Source of the DNA: a virus
Direction: 5' to 3' (one strand)
Virus record (IMG/VR): IMGVR_UViG_3300044701_000569
Coordinates: 248,001-312,000 of that record
DNA: 64,000 nt
Part shown: positions 26,971 to 34,736 of the stretch, one piece after another
How positions within the stretch are numbered: the first letter of the stretch is position 1
Layout: the number at the start of each line of letters is the position of its first letter
Notes under the pieces: generated by a model
The model's input: only the letters and a program-made list of their open reading frames with translations
Told to the model about the DNA's origin: nothing
Databases searched by the model: none
Translations under genes and position numbers: made by a program

Positions 26971-28279
26971 CTTCAAAGCCTCTAAAACGGATAAACCTCG
27001 GGAAACGTAACGAATAGCTGCCATCTTGGTTTTGGGTGATTGCATCAGCCCGAACCTCAACCATTTTATTAACCATCGAATCCTGTTCCACATGTTCAGC
27101 CCAAAAACTTTCTCGTTGGGTATCACTAAAACCGGATCCAACGTTTACACGGACAGCTCGTCCGTCATCAACACCATCGCAAACAAAGGCTCCGAGTTTG
27201 CCTTCGTTGCGCCCAGTTCCCTCTTCTAAAGAGGTAATACTTAATGTTACTTCTATAAATGGTTTGGCTTTGAGCCAAGCATGGCTCCGTTTGCACTCAT
27301 AGGGTGCATTAACATCCTTGATCATAACCCCTTCATAACCACCGTCTACAGCCGCTTTATTCAGCTCTACAAAGCGGTTTTCTCCTTCGGGGGTACTTAG
27401 ATCCACTGTTTCCCAAGCCAGTGCTTGGACGTGTGGCAGAAAAACAACATGTTTTTGAACCCAGGCCTGTACCATTAGGCTACGAGTACTCTGTGGCGTT
27501 TTCCATACACCTTTTTGGAAGTCTTCCAAAGGAATCACATCAAAAAGATGTAATACAGCATCACTGGCGGCTACGTCACTCTTGCGATGTACCTGTTTCA
27601 TTAAATCCTGAAACGAAGCACTCATAACTTCTCCGTCCAATACTAGATCATATCTTGGAGGATCGTAGCTTACTACCTTACGAATTTCATCTGCAATGTG
27701 TCCAAAGTTATGAAACTCCTTGCCGTTGCGGCTGAACATGTCAATGCGTCCGTCTTTGCGCACAACAGTTAGTACACGAACACCGTCCAACTTAACTTCA
27801 ATCTGTTTCTTGCCAGTCATCTTCTTTTCATGATTAGCACTGTCATGTGCTAGCTGGCATTCAAATACAGGGATAGCATATTTTGGATAGTCCACTGCTA
27901 CCTTGTTTACAGTTTTTTCTGAAACACCACAGCGCAGATCCTTGATTAGGATTCTACGATAAAAGCCGTTCCATTGAGTTTTGGTAGCAGTGTCCATGCA
28001 GAGTTTGATAGCATCTCTAGCCGCGTGACCTGTAAGCTCTCTGCGATTGAGCTGTTCTGCTAGCATTTTAAAATTAGTCCAAACAAGACCTTGTCCATCT
28101 ACTGTAGCCTCTGGAACCTGTTTGACTCCAAAAGTGTAGAGAGGATCTAGTGCCATGCGCACACCCTCAAAGAATTCATCCAGTCCTTCTGCCATGGCAG
28201 ACGCAAGAATATCTTCTTTGTTAATACGGCTAGGATGAGTTTCTAGAGCAGAAATAATAAATTCAGGTTGTGTGCGCAT
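26954..28279 (-). CDS. lig: ATP-dependent DNA ligase (T4 gp30-like)
   Basis: The 441-residue ligase seals nicks in duplex DNA. The adenylation lysine is Lys163 in EVKLDGVRVL (motif I, KxDG). Motif III-like LHLFDVIPLE, motif IV GYEGVMIKD and motif V WLKAKP follow, then the OB-fold with GFVCDG-type turn. Length matches T4 gp30 (487) and other phage ligases. It heads a run of overlapping genes on the minus strand. Roles are replication and repair of phage DNA in the cytoplasm. Confidence 0.95.
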   Translation of the reverse strand: MRTQPEFIISALETHPSRINKEDILASAMAEGLDEFFEGVRMALDPLYTFGVKQVPEATVDGQGLVWTNFKMLAEQLNRRELTGHAARDAIKLCMDTATKTQWNGFYRRILIKDLRCGVSEKTVNKVAVDYPKYAIPVFECQLAHDSANHEKKMTGKKQIEVKLDGVRVLTVVRKDGRIDMFSRNGKEFHNFGHIADEIRKVVSYDPPRYDLVLDGEVMSASFQDLMKQVHRKSDVAASDAVLHLFDVIPLEDFQKGVWKTPQSTRSLMVQAWVQKHVVFLPHVQALAWETVDLSTPEGENRFVELNKAAVDGGYEGVMIKDVNAPYECKRSHAWLKAKPFIEVTLSITSLEEGTGRNEGKLGAFVCDGVDDGRAVRVNVGSGFSDTQRESFWAEHVEQDSMVNKMVEVRADAITQNQDGSYSLRFPRFIRFRGFEDGEKI

Positions 28280-28287
28280 GTAGTCCT

Positions 28288-28650
28288 CTAACTAAAGTTA
28301 AAATGGAATTCTTGTCTAAAGGATAAGTTGCCAGGCTGATCCTCACTGTTAAGTAATTTTAACACCACTTCAGAAATAAATCTACCGAATTTTTCTATAA
28401 ATTCTTCTTTGGATAAATTATCAGCACCCTGTGCGTAGTAGCTTCCAAAATGTTCTACAAATTCTCTAGCGGCTCTAAATTTGGCAGTGTTTTTGAGTTC
28501 ACCCAAATGAAAGCCTGTTTCGTCAAAATAGCTTTCCGTAGCATAGTCGTCCTGTTTTGGATATGCTCGTGTGATAAGTAGGCAGATGGTTCTGCCTTCA
28601 CCTGTAGCAAAATAATCACAGGCTACGAATTGATACAGTTCCTCACTCAT
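28288..28650 (-). CDS. Hypothetical protein (120 aa)
   Basis: A soluble 120-residue protein overlapping the upstream gene by eight bases. Features are an N-terminal beta stretch (FVACDYFATGEGRTICLLIT), a central acidic region and helical segments (FRAAREFVEHFGSYYAQGAD). There are no recognisable catalytic motifs. The tight coupling to the ligase and the 176-residue gene suggests a shared early operon. Confidence 0.5.
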   Translation of the reverse strand: MSEELYQFVACDYFATGEGRTICLLITRAYPKQDDYATESYFDETGFHLGELKNTAKFRAAREFVEHFGSYYAQGADNLSKEEFIEKFGRFISEVVLKLLNSEDQPGNLSFRQEFHFNFS

Positions 28651-29173
28651 CGTTTTTCCAATCTACTACTATCCAACCTAATCGTTTTAGGTCTGCTCGT
28701 ATTTCGTCAGTAACTACACTCTCACTCACATAGTTTTTAGTGCCATCACTGTCACCGTTACCCAGTCCATCGCCTATGCCAGAGCAGTACCAATCAATAT
28801 AGTCACCCTTTTCCTGCATGTCAGCGATGATGCCTCCTGCGTAACGCCAACTAGCACTCCAAGTCTCTTCTTTGAGAATGGGCATTACTTCTAGCTTTTG
28901 AAAATCATTGTTGCACATGGCAGCATATAAGTTCTGTGCATAAGTGTCTGAAGAGCGAACTTTCTCTAAAATCCAATCAGTAGTTAGGAGGTCGTACTCC
29001 ATGTTGTTAACATGACTTTTAGGATCGTCAAACTTGTGGGTGTGATGATCGATCATCTTTTCAAAAAAATCTAGATAGTCTTCACTGACAGCTTCACCTG
29101 TTTCTTCTTGACGTTTAACATATCCTTCCTTTTGAAAAGTATGTCGATCAGGGCTTTTTGATACTTTGCTCAT
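28643..29173 (-). CDS. Conserved phage protein of unknown function (176 aa)
   Basis: The protein is acidic and rich in Trp and Tyr, with a distinctive central block WSASWRYAGGIIADMQEKGD followed by YIDWYCSGIGDG and a C terminus RLGWIVVDWK. Similar blocks are familiar from uncharacterised proteins of T4-like marine phages. No signal peptide, membrane segment or catalytic signature is visible. It lies one base after the oxygenase gene. Confidence 0.55.
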   Translation of the reverse strand: MSKVSKSPDRHTFQKEGYVKRQEETGEAVSEDYLDFFEKMIDHHTHKFDDPKSHVNNMEYDLLTTDWILEKVRSSDTYAQNLYAAMCNNDFQKLEVMPILKEETWSASWRYAGGIIADMQEKGDYIDWYCSGIGDGLGNGDSDGTKNYVSESVVTDEIRADLKRLGWIVVDWKNDE

Positions 29174-29174
29174 T

Positions 29175-29780
29175 TTAACCTTGTACGTTAGTAAATGTTC
29201 TTTGAGGATATGCTATTGCTCCGGTACCTTCAACATTACCTACTACAATAATGCGTTCATTTTCATCAGTGTGTTCAGGAACTTGATGTACTAACCAACC
29301 AGGAAAAATAATACCCCAACCAGCACGAGGCTTATATGTAAACCCTGGTTTATTTGGAAAAACTAAAGGAGCAGAATTTTCGTCTACTTTGACATAATAA
29401 ACCCAACTATACAGTGCAGGTACATGTGCATGTATTTCACTGTAGTCTCCCTTCTGATAGATTGATCCCCAACAGGTTGTCATAAAAGTTTTTAGATCTA
29501 GATCTGTGTGCTGTTTGTGCCAATCTTTAATTACTTCTTCAACTCGATCACATACAATTTTAAATGGTTGATGTTGTGTCATTAACCAATCAGTCATTAG
29601 TGCTTTTACATTAGTAGTTCTTCCTCGCTTGTCTCCGGTTGTTCTAATAATGTCTTCTATTTCAGTGTGTAACTGATTGCGAGGATAAACCGATTGGGGG
29701 ATTTGAAATTCCCAAAACATTACAGGAATTTCAAGATTGACTATACGTTGTAGTATATCACTGTCTTTGTAACTTTTCAT
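29175..29780 (-). CDS. Putative 2OG-Fe(II) oxygenase
   Basis: The 201-residue product (ATG at 29780, GAGAG upstream; a longer TTG frame exists) fits the phage 2-oxoglutarate/iron oxygenase fold. IHAHVPALYSWVYYV supplies a His-containing first metal motif, GIIFPGWLVHQVPEH supplies the distal His, and ERIIVVGN supplies the Arg that would bind 2OG. It differs clearly from the pair at 20-23 kb, so it is a separate lineage. The substrate is unknown. It overlaps the short coiled-coil gene upstream by 23 bases. Confidence 0.7.
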   Translation of the reverse strand: MKSYKDSDILQRIVNLEIPVMFWEFQIPQSVYPRNQLHTEIEDIIRTTGDKRGRTTNVKALMTDWLMTQHQPFKIVCDRVEEVIKDWHKQHTDLDLKTFMTTCWGSIYQKGDYSEIHAHVPALYSWVYYVKVDENSAPLVFPNKPGFTYKPRAGWGIIFPGWLVHQVPEHTDENERIIVVGNVEGTGAIAYPQRTFTNVQG

Positions 29781-29952
29781 TTTGTAATCTCTCAATTTCG
29801 TTAGCAGCTTCTTCTAATAAATCAGATATCCTGTCAGGGCGACCTTCTTGTACTGACTTGCGATCTTGATTTTGACGCCTAATCTCTGCCCGCTTGCGAA
29901 GGCGAAAGATTAGGCTCTGTTCTGCAACAGGTAAGTGGCTTTCATCTTTCAT
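29758..29952 (-). CDS. Small charged coiled-coil protein (64 aa)
   Basis: The 64-residue product is hydrophilic: RLRKRAEIRRQNQDRKSVQE followed by SDLLEEAANEIERLQNEKLQ, a strong helix/coiled-coil pattern. It overlaps its upstream gene by 11 bases and its downstream gene by 23, consistent with an operon of small early genes. Such short helical proteins are common in phages as host-interaction factors; no family is recognised. Confidence 0.5.
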   Translation of the reverse strand: MKDESHLPVAEQSLIFRLRKRAEIRRQNQDRKSVQEGRPDRISDLLEEAANEIERLQNEKLQRQ

Positions 29953-30166
29953 TTGTTAACCCTAATGTTTGTGGACTATGATCTAATCTATTACCGCTAT
30001 CGTCGGAATAGAAGGTAGCATCTGGATCAGTTATAGTAACAGATAAATCGCTGTGCAACAGATCGTAATCTGTAAACTCAAAATTGTCTGTATACACACG
30101 GAATCGATAAACACCGTCTGCACACCAAATTAACTGTCCTTCTACTCCGTTAGCTGATATTTTCAT
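29942..30166 (-). CDS. Hypothetical small protein (74 aa)
   Basis: A 74-residue, beta-rich soluble protein (MKISANGVEGQLIWCADGVY, RFRVYTDNFEFTDYDLLHSD). It overlaps both neighbours (11 and 4 bases). Nothing catalytic is visible and the family is not recognised. Confidence 0.5.
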   Translation of the reverse strand: MKISANGVEGQLIWCADGVYRFRVYTDNFEFTDYDLLHSDLSVTITDPDATFYSDDSGNRLDHSPQTLGLTNER

Positions 30167-30594
30167 TTAAATTCTCGTTTCAAATAAAACTCTTTGATTG
30201 CTCTAGCATCATGTAGTGCATTATGCGGTACTTTAGATTCATAGTCAATCCCAAAATCTAGTTCAAACTTTAAATTGTGTAGCATGTTCAAACACATGCC
30301 AGGTCCTGTGATTAACGACTCACAGAAGTATCTAATGTCATCTGGCCAATCAGCAATAATAGTACAATCACCTACTTCCCACAAGTATTGTGCTAATGCC
30401 TGTTGATACTCGTGATACGAGCAAGGAGTCAGTACTAAGTGCGGTACTACATTTTCTTTCACCCACGGCTCTAACTGATCAAGCATTTGTATTTCTTTGT
30501 AGAATTCGCGGATGGAGTCATCCTCTGGCACCAAGGCCAGAGAGATGAGTTTTCCTCCAAATCCGTTAAACTCTGTATCTAAAAATAATCTCAT
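30163..30594 (-). CDS. DEDD-type 3'-5' exonuclease/exoribonuclease
   Basis: With the ATG at 30594 (overlapping the RNA ligase stop as ATGA) the product is 143 residues beginning MRLFLDTEFNG. Asp6/Glu8 of DTEF, the Asp in IIADWPDDIRYF and HNALHDARAIKEF give the DEDDh set. DTEF starts and the small size resemble Rv2179c-type exoribonucleases. It directly follows the RNA ligase, so a role in trimming RNA 3' ends before ligation, or RNA decay, is plausible. DNA could also be the substrate. Confidence 0.75.
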   Translation of the reverse strand: MRLFLDTEFNGFGGKLISLALVPEDDSIREFYKEIQMLDQLEPWVKENVVPHLVLTPCSYHEYQQALAQYLWEVGDCTIIADWPDDIRYFCESLITGPGMCLNMLHNLKFELDFGIDYESKVPHNALHDARAIKEFYLKREFK

Positions 30595-31490
30595 GCTAAT
30601 TGTTCCCGTACCCATGAAAGTCGAGCTTGCTCGTCCATGGCAGTATAAGCTACAATGTTAGCACGAATAGCATCCACAAGTGGATAGTATTCTTCATCCA
30701 GATTGTGTTTGATGTCCTTGTTCAAGTCCACTAACTTGTCTGTTCTAGGATTGCGAGCAACCCACTTTGAAGTCAAGTAGTAGGGTGATTTGATCTTGGC
30801 ACTTACACCATCTTGAGTATAGAATACAAATCCTTCGTGACGGCATTCTTTAGCCATAGCCTTTAGTTCGCCTAGGTTAACTCTGTAGACTTCTGGAACA
30901 TAGCACTTGAATGCTGAGGCCAGTAGTACGAGTGTTCCTGGGCCATGCATGATGCGGCTACGCCAAGAGTTTTCACGAATACCTAGTACATACATGCCTG
31001 GCTTTTCTGGAATGATGTGTGGATCGTTTGGATGCACACACTCAAACATCACAGTAACGCCCTGCATGTCGCTAGCATTAAATGCCAACTGCCAGTCAGT
31101 CCAGTCCATGTGTGTAAGCATCATTTCTTTTGCCATACGCACGTAGTCGCTGTCAGTACTACCAGTAGTGCTCACTAACACATCGTCCTTGTACCAAGTA
31201 CAGGCAACCATAAAGCCATTAACTTTACGATATGCTATAACTTCAGTGTCGTCTGCAAGCACAGGTGCTTGCTTTTCAATGCCGTAGTTATAGATCTTAG
31301 TAAAAGGGTATGCAACTAAGTTGAAGTTGGCATCTACGATACTCCCACGGCATTCTGCAATGTAGTCGTTCCACAGGTTATCGTAGAATACCTTCTTCTT
31401 GTACTTTAGAACAAAGATACCGTCGCCACAGTCTTTCATGTTCACTAAATCAGAAGTAGCAACATAGTCCTTTAATTCGTCTTTGAACAT
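30591..31490 (-). CDS. rnlA: RNA ligase, T4 Rnl1-like
   Basis: Starting at the ATG at 31490 (GGAG six bases upstream) the 299-residue protein has the nucleotidyltransferase motif Lys89-Val-Asn-Gly92 in AYRKVNGFMV. A motif III-like VTVMFECVHP follows, then the terminal motifs EGFVFYTQDGVSAKIKSPYY. T4 Rnl1 (374 residues) joins 3'-OH and 5'-phosphate RNA ends and reseals tRNA cut by host anticodon nucleases. The protein is shorter than Rnl1 at the C terminus, where Rnl1 has its tRNA-specific domain. It sits beside exonuclease, kinase and phosphatase genes and near the tRNA array. Confidence 0.85.
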   Translation of the reverse strand: MFKDELKDYVATSDLVNMKDCGDGIFVLKYKKKVFYDNLWNDYIAECRGSIVDANFNLVAYPFTKIYNYGIEKQAPVLADDTEVIAYRKVNGFMVACTWYKDDVLVSTTGSTDSDYVRMAKEMMLTHMDWTDWQLAFNASDMQGVTVMFECVHPNDPHIIPEKPGMYVLGIRENSWRSRIMHGPGTLVLLASAFKCYVPEVYRVNLGELKAMAKECRHEGFVFYTQDGVSAKIKSPYYLTSKWVARNPRTDKLVDLNKDIKHNLDEEYYPLVDAIRANIVAYTAMDEQARLSWVREQLA

Positions 31491-31491
31491 T

Positions 31492-31995
31492 TTAAACTCC
31501 AATATTCTTTCTAGCTTCTGCCATTAACGTAGCATCGCCTTTGGTCATAACAGCTAACAACAATCTCTTTTCCTCTAAGTAGGTCTTGGCAAACTTTTCG
31601 TCGTGTGCCACGATACTACGAGTGTTAGAGATTAAGTCAGCTAATTTAACAGTCTGTGCAGCCGCTGGTGCCATAGCAGAGTGAGCTCTGTCAATAGCCT
31701 TGCGAGTAGCTCTGTTACCCTGCTCAGGACGACTAACGTCAGTTAACCATCCAACTAACTCAGCAACTTCGTCACCAAACTCAGCACGGATTACTTCGTT
31801 CGTAACACCAGTGTCTTCAACAACGTCATGTAACCATGCCGCCGCCAACATCTCATCAGTGTGAGGAACAGCACTAACGATCCTCACAACCTCCGCAGGA
31901 TGGACGATGTAGGGCTCACCAGTGTACTTGCGTAATTGTGCTACAGCCGCATGAGCTGCGGTTGCAAACGTTCTAGCTCTTTCTACAATCGTCAT
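31492..31995 (-). CDS. HD-domain hydrolase of RelA/SpoT (small alarmone hydrolase) type
   Basis: The 167-residue protein keeps the SpoT-type HD residues: His32 in GEPYIVHPAEV, His56-Asp57 in AAWLHDVVEDTG, Glu60-Asp61, and Asp120/Asn124 in KLADLISNTRS. Only the hydrolase domain is present, as in MESH1-type small alarmone hydrolases that remove pyrophosphate from (p)ppGpp. Removing ppGpp would keep host transcription and translation active during infection. Another nucleotide substrate cannot be excluded. It is followed at once by the RNA ligase. Confidence 0.85.
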   Translation of the reverse strand: MTIVERARTFATAAHAAVAQLRKYTGEPYIVHPAEVVRIVSAVPHTDEMLAAAWLHDVVEDTGVTNEVIRAEFGDEVAELVGWLTDVSRPEQGNRATRKAIDRAHSAMAPAAAQTVKLADLISNTRSIVAHDEKFAKTYLEEKRLLLAVMTKGDATLMAEARKNIGV

Positions 31996-32005
31996 ATCCC
32001 TCTCC

Positions 32006-32563
32006 TTACATTACAGTGTCGTGATGACCTTTAACCTTACCACTCATTGCATCAGCAATCGCACGTTCCATAGTAACTGCAATCATCCCTGTTGCGTCCA
32101 TGCCCATGTCACGAGCTCGATATTCTTCCAATCCACTCTTACCACCGTGCAAGTGTCCATGTAAGTGAACAGCACCTCTGTGCATCTGATCCCATTCTGC
32201 AATTGGGTAGTGAAACATCACAACCCTAGTCTTTTCATAGGTAATGCACAGATAAGGATGCACTTCCAAAAAACAACTGCGAAACACAGGATCGTTCAAC
32301 AACTTCCTATCGTGGTTACCCTCAATTAAAATCTTTACGCCATTCAAACGACGAAGAATTTTTACAGCCTTGTCAGCTGGTAGAAATGCTACGTCGCCCA
32401 AGATGTAAACTTTATCTTCTGGAGCAATGGTTTGATTCCATTCTGAAATCATTTGCTCATTCATGTAAGTTACATCATTGTGAAATCTTGCTCGTGCCTG
32501 TGGACAGAAACGCATAATGTTTGTATGTCCGAAATGCAGGTCGCTTGTTACCCAAGTTGTCAT
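32006..32563 (-). CDS. Calcineurin-like metallophosphoesterase
   Basis: All metal motifs are visible in 185 residues: TSDLHFGHTNI (D-x-H), ILGDVAFLP (GD), IEGNHDRKL (GNHD), FHYPIAEW and HLHGHLHGG (GHxH). It resembles small phage and bacterial phosphoesterases related to YfcE. It is preceded by a promoter whose -35 overlaps the terminator of the kinase gene, so it opens a separate unit containing HD hydrolase, RNA ligase and exonuclease. A 2',3'-cyclic phosphate or nucleotide substrate would fit RNA repair, but this is an inference. Confidence 0.9.
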   Translation of the reverse strand: MTTWVTSDLHFGHTNIMRFCPQARARFHNDVTYMNEQMISEWNQTIAPEDKVYILGDVAFLPADKAVKILRRLNGVKILIEGNHDRKLLNDPVFRSCFLEVHPYLCITYEKTRVVMFHYPIAEWDQMHRGAVHLHGHLHGGKSGLEEYRARDMGMDATGMIAVTMERAIADAMSGKVKGHHDTVM

Positions 32564-32583
32564 ATTTCCCTCTTATTATTTGT

Positions 32584-32612
32584 ATTATATAGCCATAAAA
32601 AAGCCCTGTCAA
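32584..32612 (-). promoter_or_regulatory. Sigma-70-type early promoter overlapping a terminator
   Basis: TTGACA (32612-32607), 17-base spacer containing the terminator T-run, TATAAT (32589-32584). The -35 box is part of the 3' arm of the terminator hairpin at 32597-32632. Confidence 0.9.
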
Positions 32613-32632
32613 CCTAATAGATTAACAGGGCG
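32597..32632 (-). terminator. Rho-independent terminator after the kinase gene
   Basis: On the minus strand GCCCTGT pairs with ACAGGGC across a 15-base loop and is followed by TTTTTT. It lies 24 bases after the stop of the 32656 gene. Confidence 0.85.
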
Positions 32633-32655
32633 AAAGTGTGGCGTTTATGCAACAG

Positions 32656-33120
32656 TTATTCAGCGTTCCAAATTTCTTTGAAACCTTCAGTCTCTGTTGG
32701 CATTTGGAAGCTGGCAATCATGCTGGCAATAACATGCTCTGGAATGTTTTTGCCTGGACGACTCATTAATCGACGCATAAGTTCTTTGTGTTCTGGAGTC
32801 TTAAACACTACAGCAACGTGCTCGTAGTTTGGAAGCATATTAAACTTTCGTTTACGACTTTTTACATTAACTGAGGTTTGATCCCAGATGATATCCTTAC
32901 CCTGTTCGCGAGCTTCTATAACAGCCTGCGCCATTAGATCAACAGCAGTTGGCATATACTCTACAAAAACTTCTGAATAGGTTTTACCAACACTTCGTGC
33001 GTAATCTTCAACATGATTGTCTGTACTAACTACAGCACAGTCCTTAGCCCAATCTTGGTTAGAAATCCAAGTGCTCTTGCCGCTGCCTGGAACACCAATT
33101 AATTGATAGCACTTTGGCAT
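32656..33120 (-). CDS. P-loop polynucleotide kinase, T4 Pnk kinase domain only
   Basis: The 154-residue protein aligns with the N-terminal kinase half of T4 Pnk: Walker A GVPGSGKST (residues 9-17, Lys15), then IIWDQTSVNVKSRKRKF (T4 has ISDTNLNPERR) and VFKTPEHKELMRRLMSRPGK, the Arg-rich lid, then a MYKSM-like MIASF. The HAD-type 3'-phosphatase half of T4 Pnk is absent; the protein stops after the kinase. A separate phosphatase gene lies immediately upstream. It probably phosphorylates 5'-OH RNA or DNA ends. It is followed by a terminator. Confidence 0.8.
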   Translation of the reverse strand: MPKCYQLIGVPGSGKSTWISNQDWAKDCAVVSTDNHVEDYARSVGKTYSEVFVEYMPTAVDLMAQAVIEAREQGKDIIWDQTSVNVKSRKRKFNMLPNYEHVAVVFKTPEHKELMRRLMSRPGKNIPEHVIASMIASFQMPTETEGFKEIWNAE

Positions 33121-33659
33121 TAGATGTCTCCTTCTCTTTCTCTCCGCTCTCTACGAGCATGAGCCAAGGTAAAAACCTTTTCGTTATTATTAGTCCAATC
33201 TTCTGGAACCTCTACACCATTAATAGTGTGTGGCTCCTGTTCATCATAGGTCCAACCCAAAACTCGCATCATCTTGTGCTTGACTAATAAATTTGGACTG
33301 CGAAATGCTTCTGCATCATCAAAGCCCATCATAACACCAACTTCTGCAACTGCACCACTGCGACAAATGCCTGCATGACAGTGTACTACAACATCCATAC
33401 GGTTATCAAGAGCGTGTTGCAATAGGCGAACAAGTTGTTCTGCCTGAGAATCGCTGCATCTAAATGCTTCGTCAATGGTAAAGTCATTTGCTTCAATGTC
33501 AAGGAACTTGAATTGATGAGTTTCCTTAAATTGATGTTTGGGTGTTGGAAAGTTCATATCTGGATCAACAATTTGAATCAGCATTGAATTTTCGCCCACA
33601 CGGATATGATGTCCCTTAGGAATATCTACTAGTGCTACATTTTGAATCCACGGCATCAT
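33120..33659 (-). CDS. Dual-specificity/tyrosine-phosphatase-like protein (CX5R)
   Basis: The 179-residue protein holds the phosphatase loop VVHCHAGICRSG with nucleophile Cys94 and Arg100. An acidic loop upstream (DIEANDFTIDEAF) is followed by a helical segment, as in dual-specificity phosphatases. Its stop overlaps the start of the kinase gene by one base. CX5R enzymes can act on protein, lipid or RNA 5'-triphosphates. Beside a phosphatase-less Pnk domain, an RNA end-processing role is possible, though CX5R enzymes have not the chemistry of the T4 Pnk phosphatase. Confidence 0.8.
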   Translation of the reverse strand: MMPWIQNVALVDIPKGHHIRVGENSMLIQIVDPDMNFPTPKHQFKETHQFKFLDIEANDFTIDEAFRCSDSQAEQLVRLLQHALDNRMDVVVHCHAGICRSGAVAEVGVMMGFDDAEAFRSPNLLVKHKMMRVLGWTYDEQEPHTINGVEVPEDWTNNNEKVFTLAHARRERREREGDI

Positions 33660-34021
33660 TAACTCCTAAATGAAAAATAAACCAACGCTAGATAAGTCAC
33701 TGCATGTAGATATTGATCCAACCCAAATAACCACCAGAACTGATTTTGGCTAATTGTCCACCCTGTAATTCTGTTTAGATGCACTTTAGCCCAGTCTATG
33801 TGATAGTGTACAACAAAATCAACAAAGGCTAACCAAACAGCAAAAGGTGTAAACATTACCAAACACAACCAAGTACCAAATCCGTGCAGTCCTGAGTGAA
33901 GTATTCCGCCAGTATGTCCGTAGGTTCCTTTATTCTGTAGTTGATACTGTGTTTGAAGAACAAAGTCTAAGATAAAATGCTTCGTAAACAGTAAAAGCAG
34001 TACCAGTAGAATCTCATTCAT
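33659..34021 (-). CDS. DUF3307-like membrane protein
   Basis: The 120-residue product has hydrophobic stretches at about 1-20 (MNEILLVLLLLFTKHFILDF) and 50-70 (GFGTWLCLVMFTPFAVWLAF), ending with WLFGLDQYLHAVTYLALVYF. The pattern LLLFxKHFxLDFxLQ and the DQ.LH signature near the C terminus match DUF3307, an uncharacterised bacterial and phage membrane family. Its ATG is five bases after the upstream stop. Confidence 0.75.
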   Translation of the reverse strand: MNEILLVLLLLFTKHFILDFVLQTQYQLQNKGTYGHTGGILHSGLHGFGTWLCLVMFTPFAVWLAFVDFVVHYHIDWAKVHLNRITGWTISQNQFWWLFGLDQYLHAVTYLALVYFSFRS

Positions 34022-34025
34022 ACTA

Positions 34026-34226
34026 TCACCAATCGCTTGAATCTGTAATGTTTACACGAACAACGACAGGACGATCAGTAAGCGTAAATCCAAACTCAAT
34101 ATCCAATGTGGATCCAATACCACTGCTGTTATCACAAATCAACTGAACACTGTCGTCTATTTTATTTTCGTTCATTACAGAAAGAATCTCTTCGAGTTCC
34201 CTTCTACTGATATAAATTTTATCCAT
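34026..34226 (-). CDS. Hypothetical small protein (66 aa)
   Basis: The ATG at 34226 (MDKIYISRRELEEILSVMNE) follows an AGGAG two bases downstream of the previous stop; the longer frame overlaps the upstream gene. A helix is followed by a beta-hairpin region (DIEFGFTLTDRPVVVRVNIT). No family recognised. Confidence 0.5.
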   Translation of the reverse strand: MDKIYISRRELEEILSVMNENKIDDSVQLICDNSSGIGSTLDIEFGFTLTDRPVVVRVNITDSSDW

Positions 34227-34227
34227 G

Positions 34228-34455
34228 TTAAACTCCTGTTGGTGTTCTTCGTTTGTACCAGCTATAGTCAGATCCATCTGGAAGGACACCTTCCTTAACA
34301 GAGTCAGCACCAAACTTACCTACGATCTCAATCTTACCGTCAGAGATCGTAACAAACGTGCCCAATGACTTGCTAAACTTCATAGCAAGATCTAAGTCGG
34401 GAAATTCTAGCGATTTATCGGTGCCGCTTGCACCATTCCAATTTACTTTATACAT
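34228..34455 (-). CDS. Hypothetical small protein (75 aa)
   Basis: A 75-residue soluble protein (MYKVNWNGASGTDKSLEFPD) with a beta-alpha-beta-like pattern (LAMKFSKSLGTFVTISDGKI). It is the first gene after the tRNA array and has a perfect early promoter only six bases upstream of the ATG (34461-34488). The leader between TSS and ATG would be very short or absent. Confidence 0.5.
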   Translation of the reverse strand: MYKVNWNGASGTDKSLEFPDLDLAMKFSKSLGTFVTISDGKIEIVGKFGADSVKEGVLPDGSDYSWYKRRTPTGV

Positions 34456-34460
34456 ATCTT

Positions 34461-34488
34461 ATTATACAATCAATTTTTATTTTGTCAA
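34461..34488 (-). promoter_or_regulatory. Sigma-70-type early promoter after the tRNA array
   Basis: TTGACA (34488-34483), 16-base spacer, TATAAT (34466-34461), starting two bases after the CCA end of tRNA-Phe. Confidence 0.9.
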
Positions 34489-34489
34489 G

Positions 34490-34566
34490 TGGTGCTACCT
34501 CCTGGGATCGAACCAGGCACACCCAGATTTTCAGTCTGGTGCTCTACCAACTGAGCTAAGGTAGCA
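34490..34566 (-). tRNA. tRNA-Phe(GAA)
   Basis: Cloverleaf with acceptor TGCTACC/GGTAGCA, anticodon loop CTGAAAA, T-loop GGTTCGATCC and an encoded CCA end. Last tRNA of the array in transcription order. Confidence 0.95.
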
Positions 34567-34572
34567 AATTTT

Positions 34573-34649
34573 TGGGGTGAACGACGAGAGTTGAACTCGC
34601 TCTACCTGTTTCACAGACAAGTGTGCTAAACCGTTACACTACGAACACC
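34573..34649 (-). tRNA. tRNA-His(GTG)
   Basis: Anticodon loop CTGTGAA, extra 5' G (G-1), T-loop AGTTCAACT, encoded CCA. The acceptor stem (GTGTTCG/CGTTCAC) has two adjacent T-T mismatches, which is unusual. Confidence 0.9.
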
Positions 34650-34655
34650 ATTGTT

Positions 34656-34732
34656 TGGCCGGCTCTGAGGGACTCGAACCCCCAACCTCCAGTTTCGAAG
34701 ACTGGCACTCTAATCCATTGAGTTAAGAGCCG
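34656..34732 (-). tRNA. tRNA-Arg(TCG)
   Basis: Acceptor CGGCTCT/AGAGCCG, anticodon loop CTTCGAA, T-arm GGGGGTTCGAGTCCCTC, encoded CCA. Confidence 0.95.
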
Positions 34733-34736
34733 TTAT

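Noticed and set aside
29942-30166. Fusion of small genes at 29.7-30.2 kb by frameshift
   Set aside because: The overlaps are ordinary 4-23 base couplings and each frame has a proper start; no sign of a broken gene.
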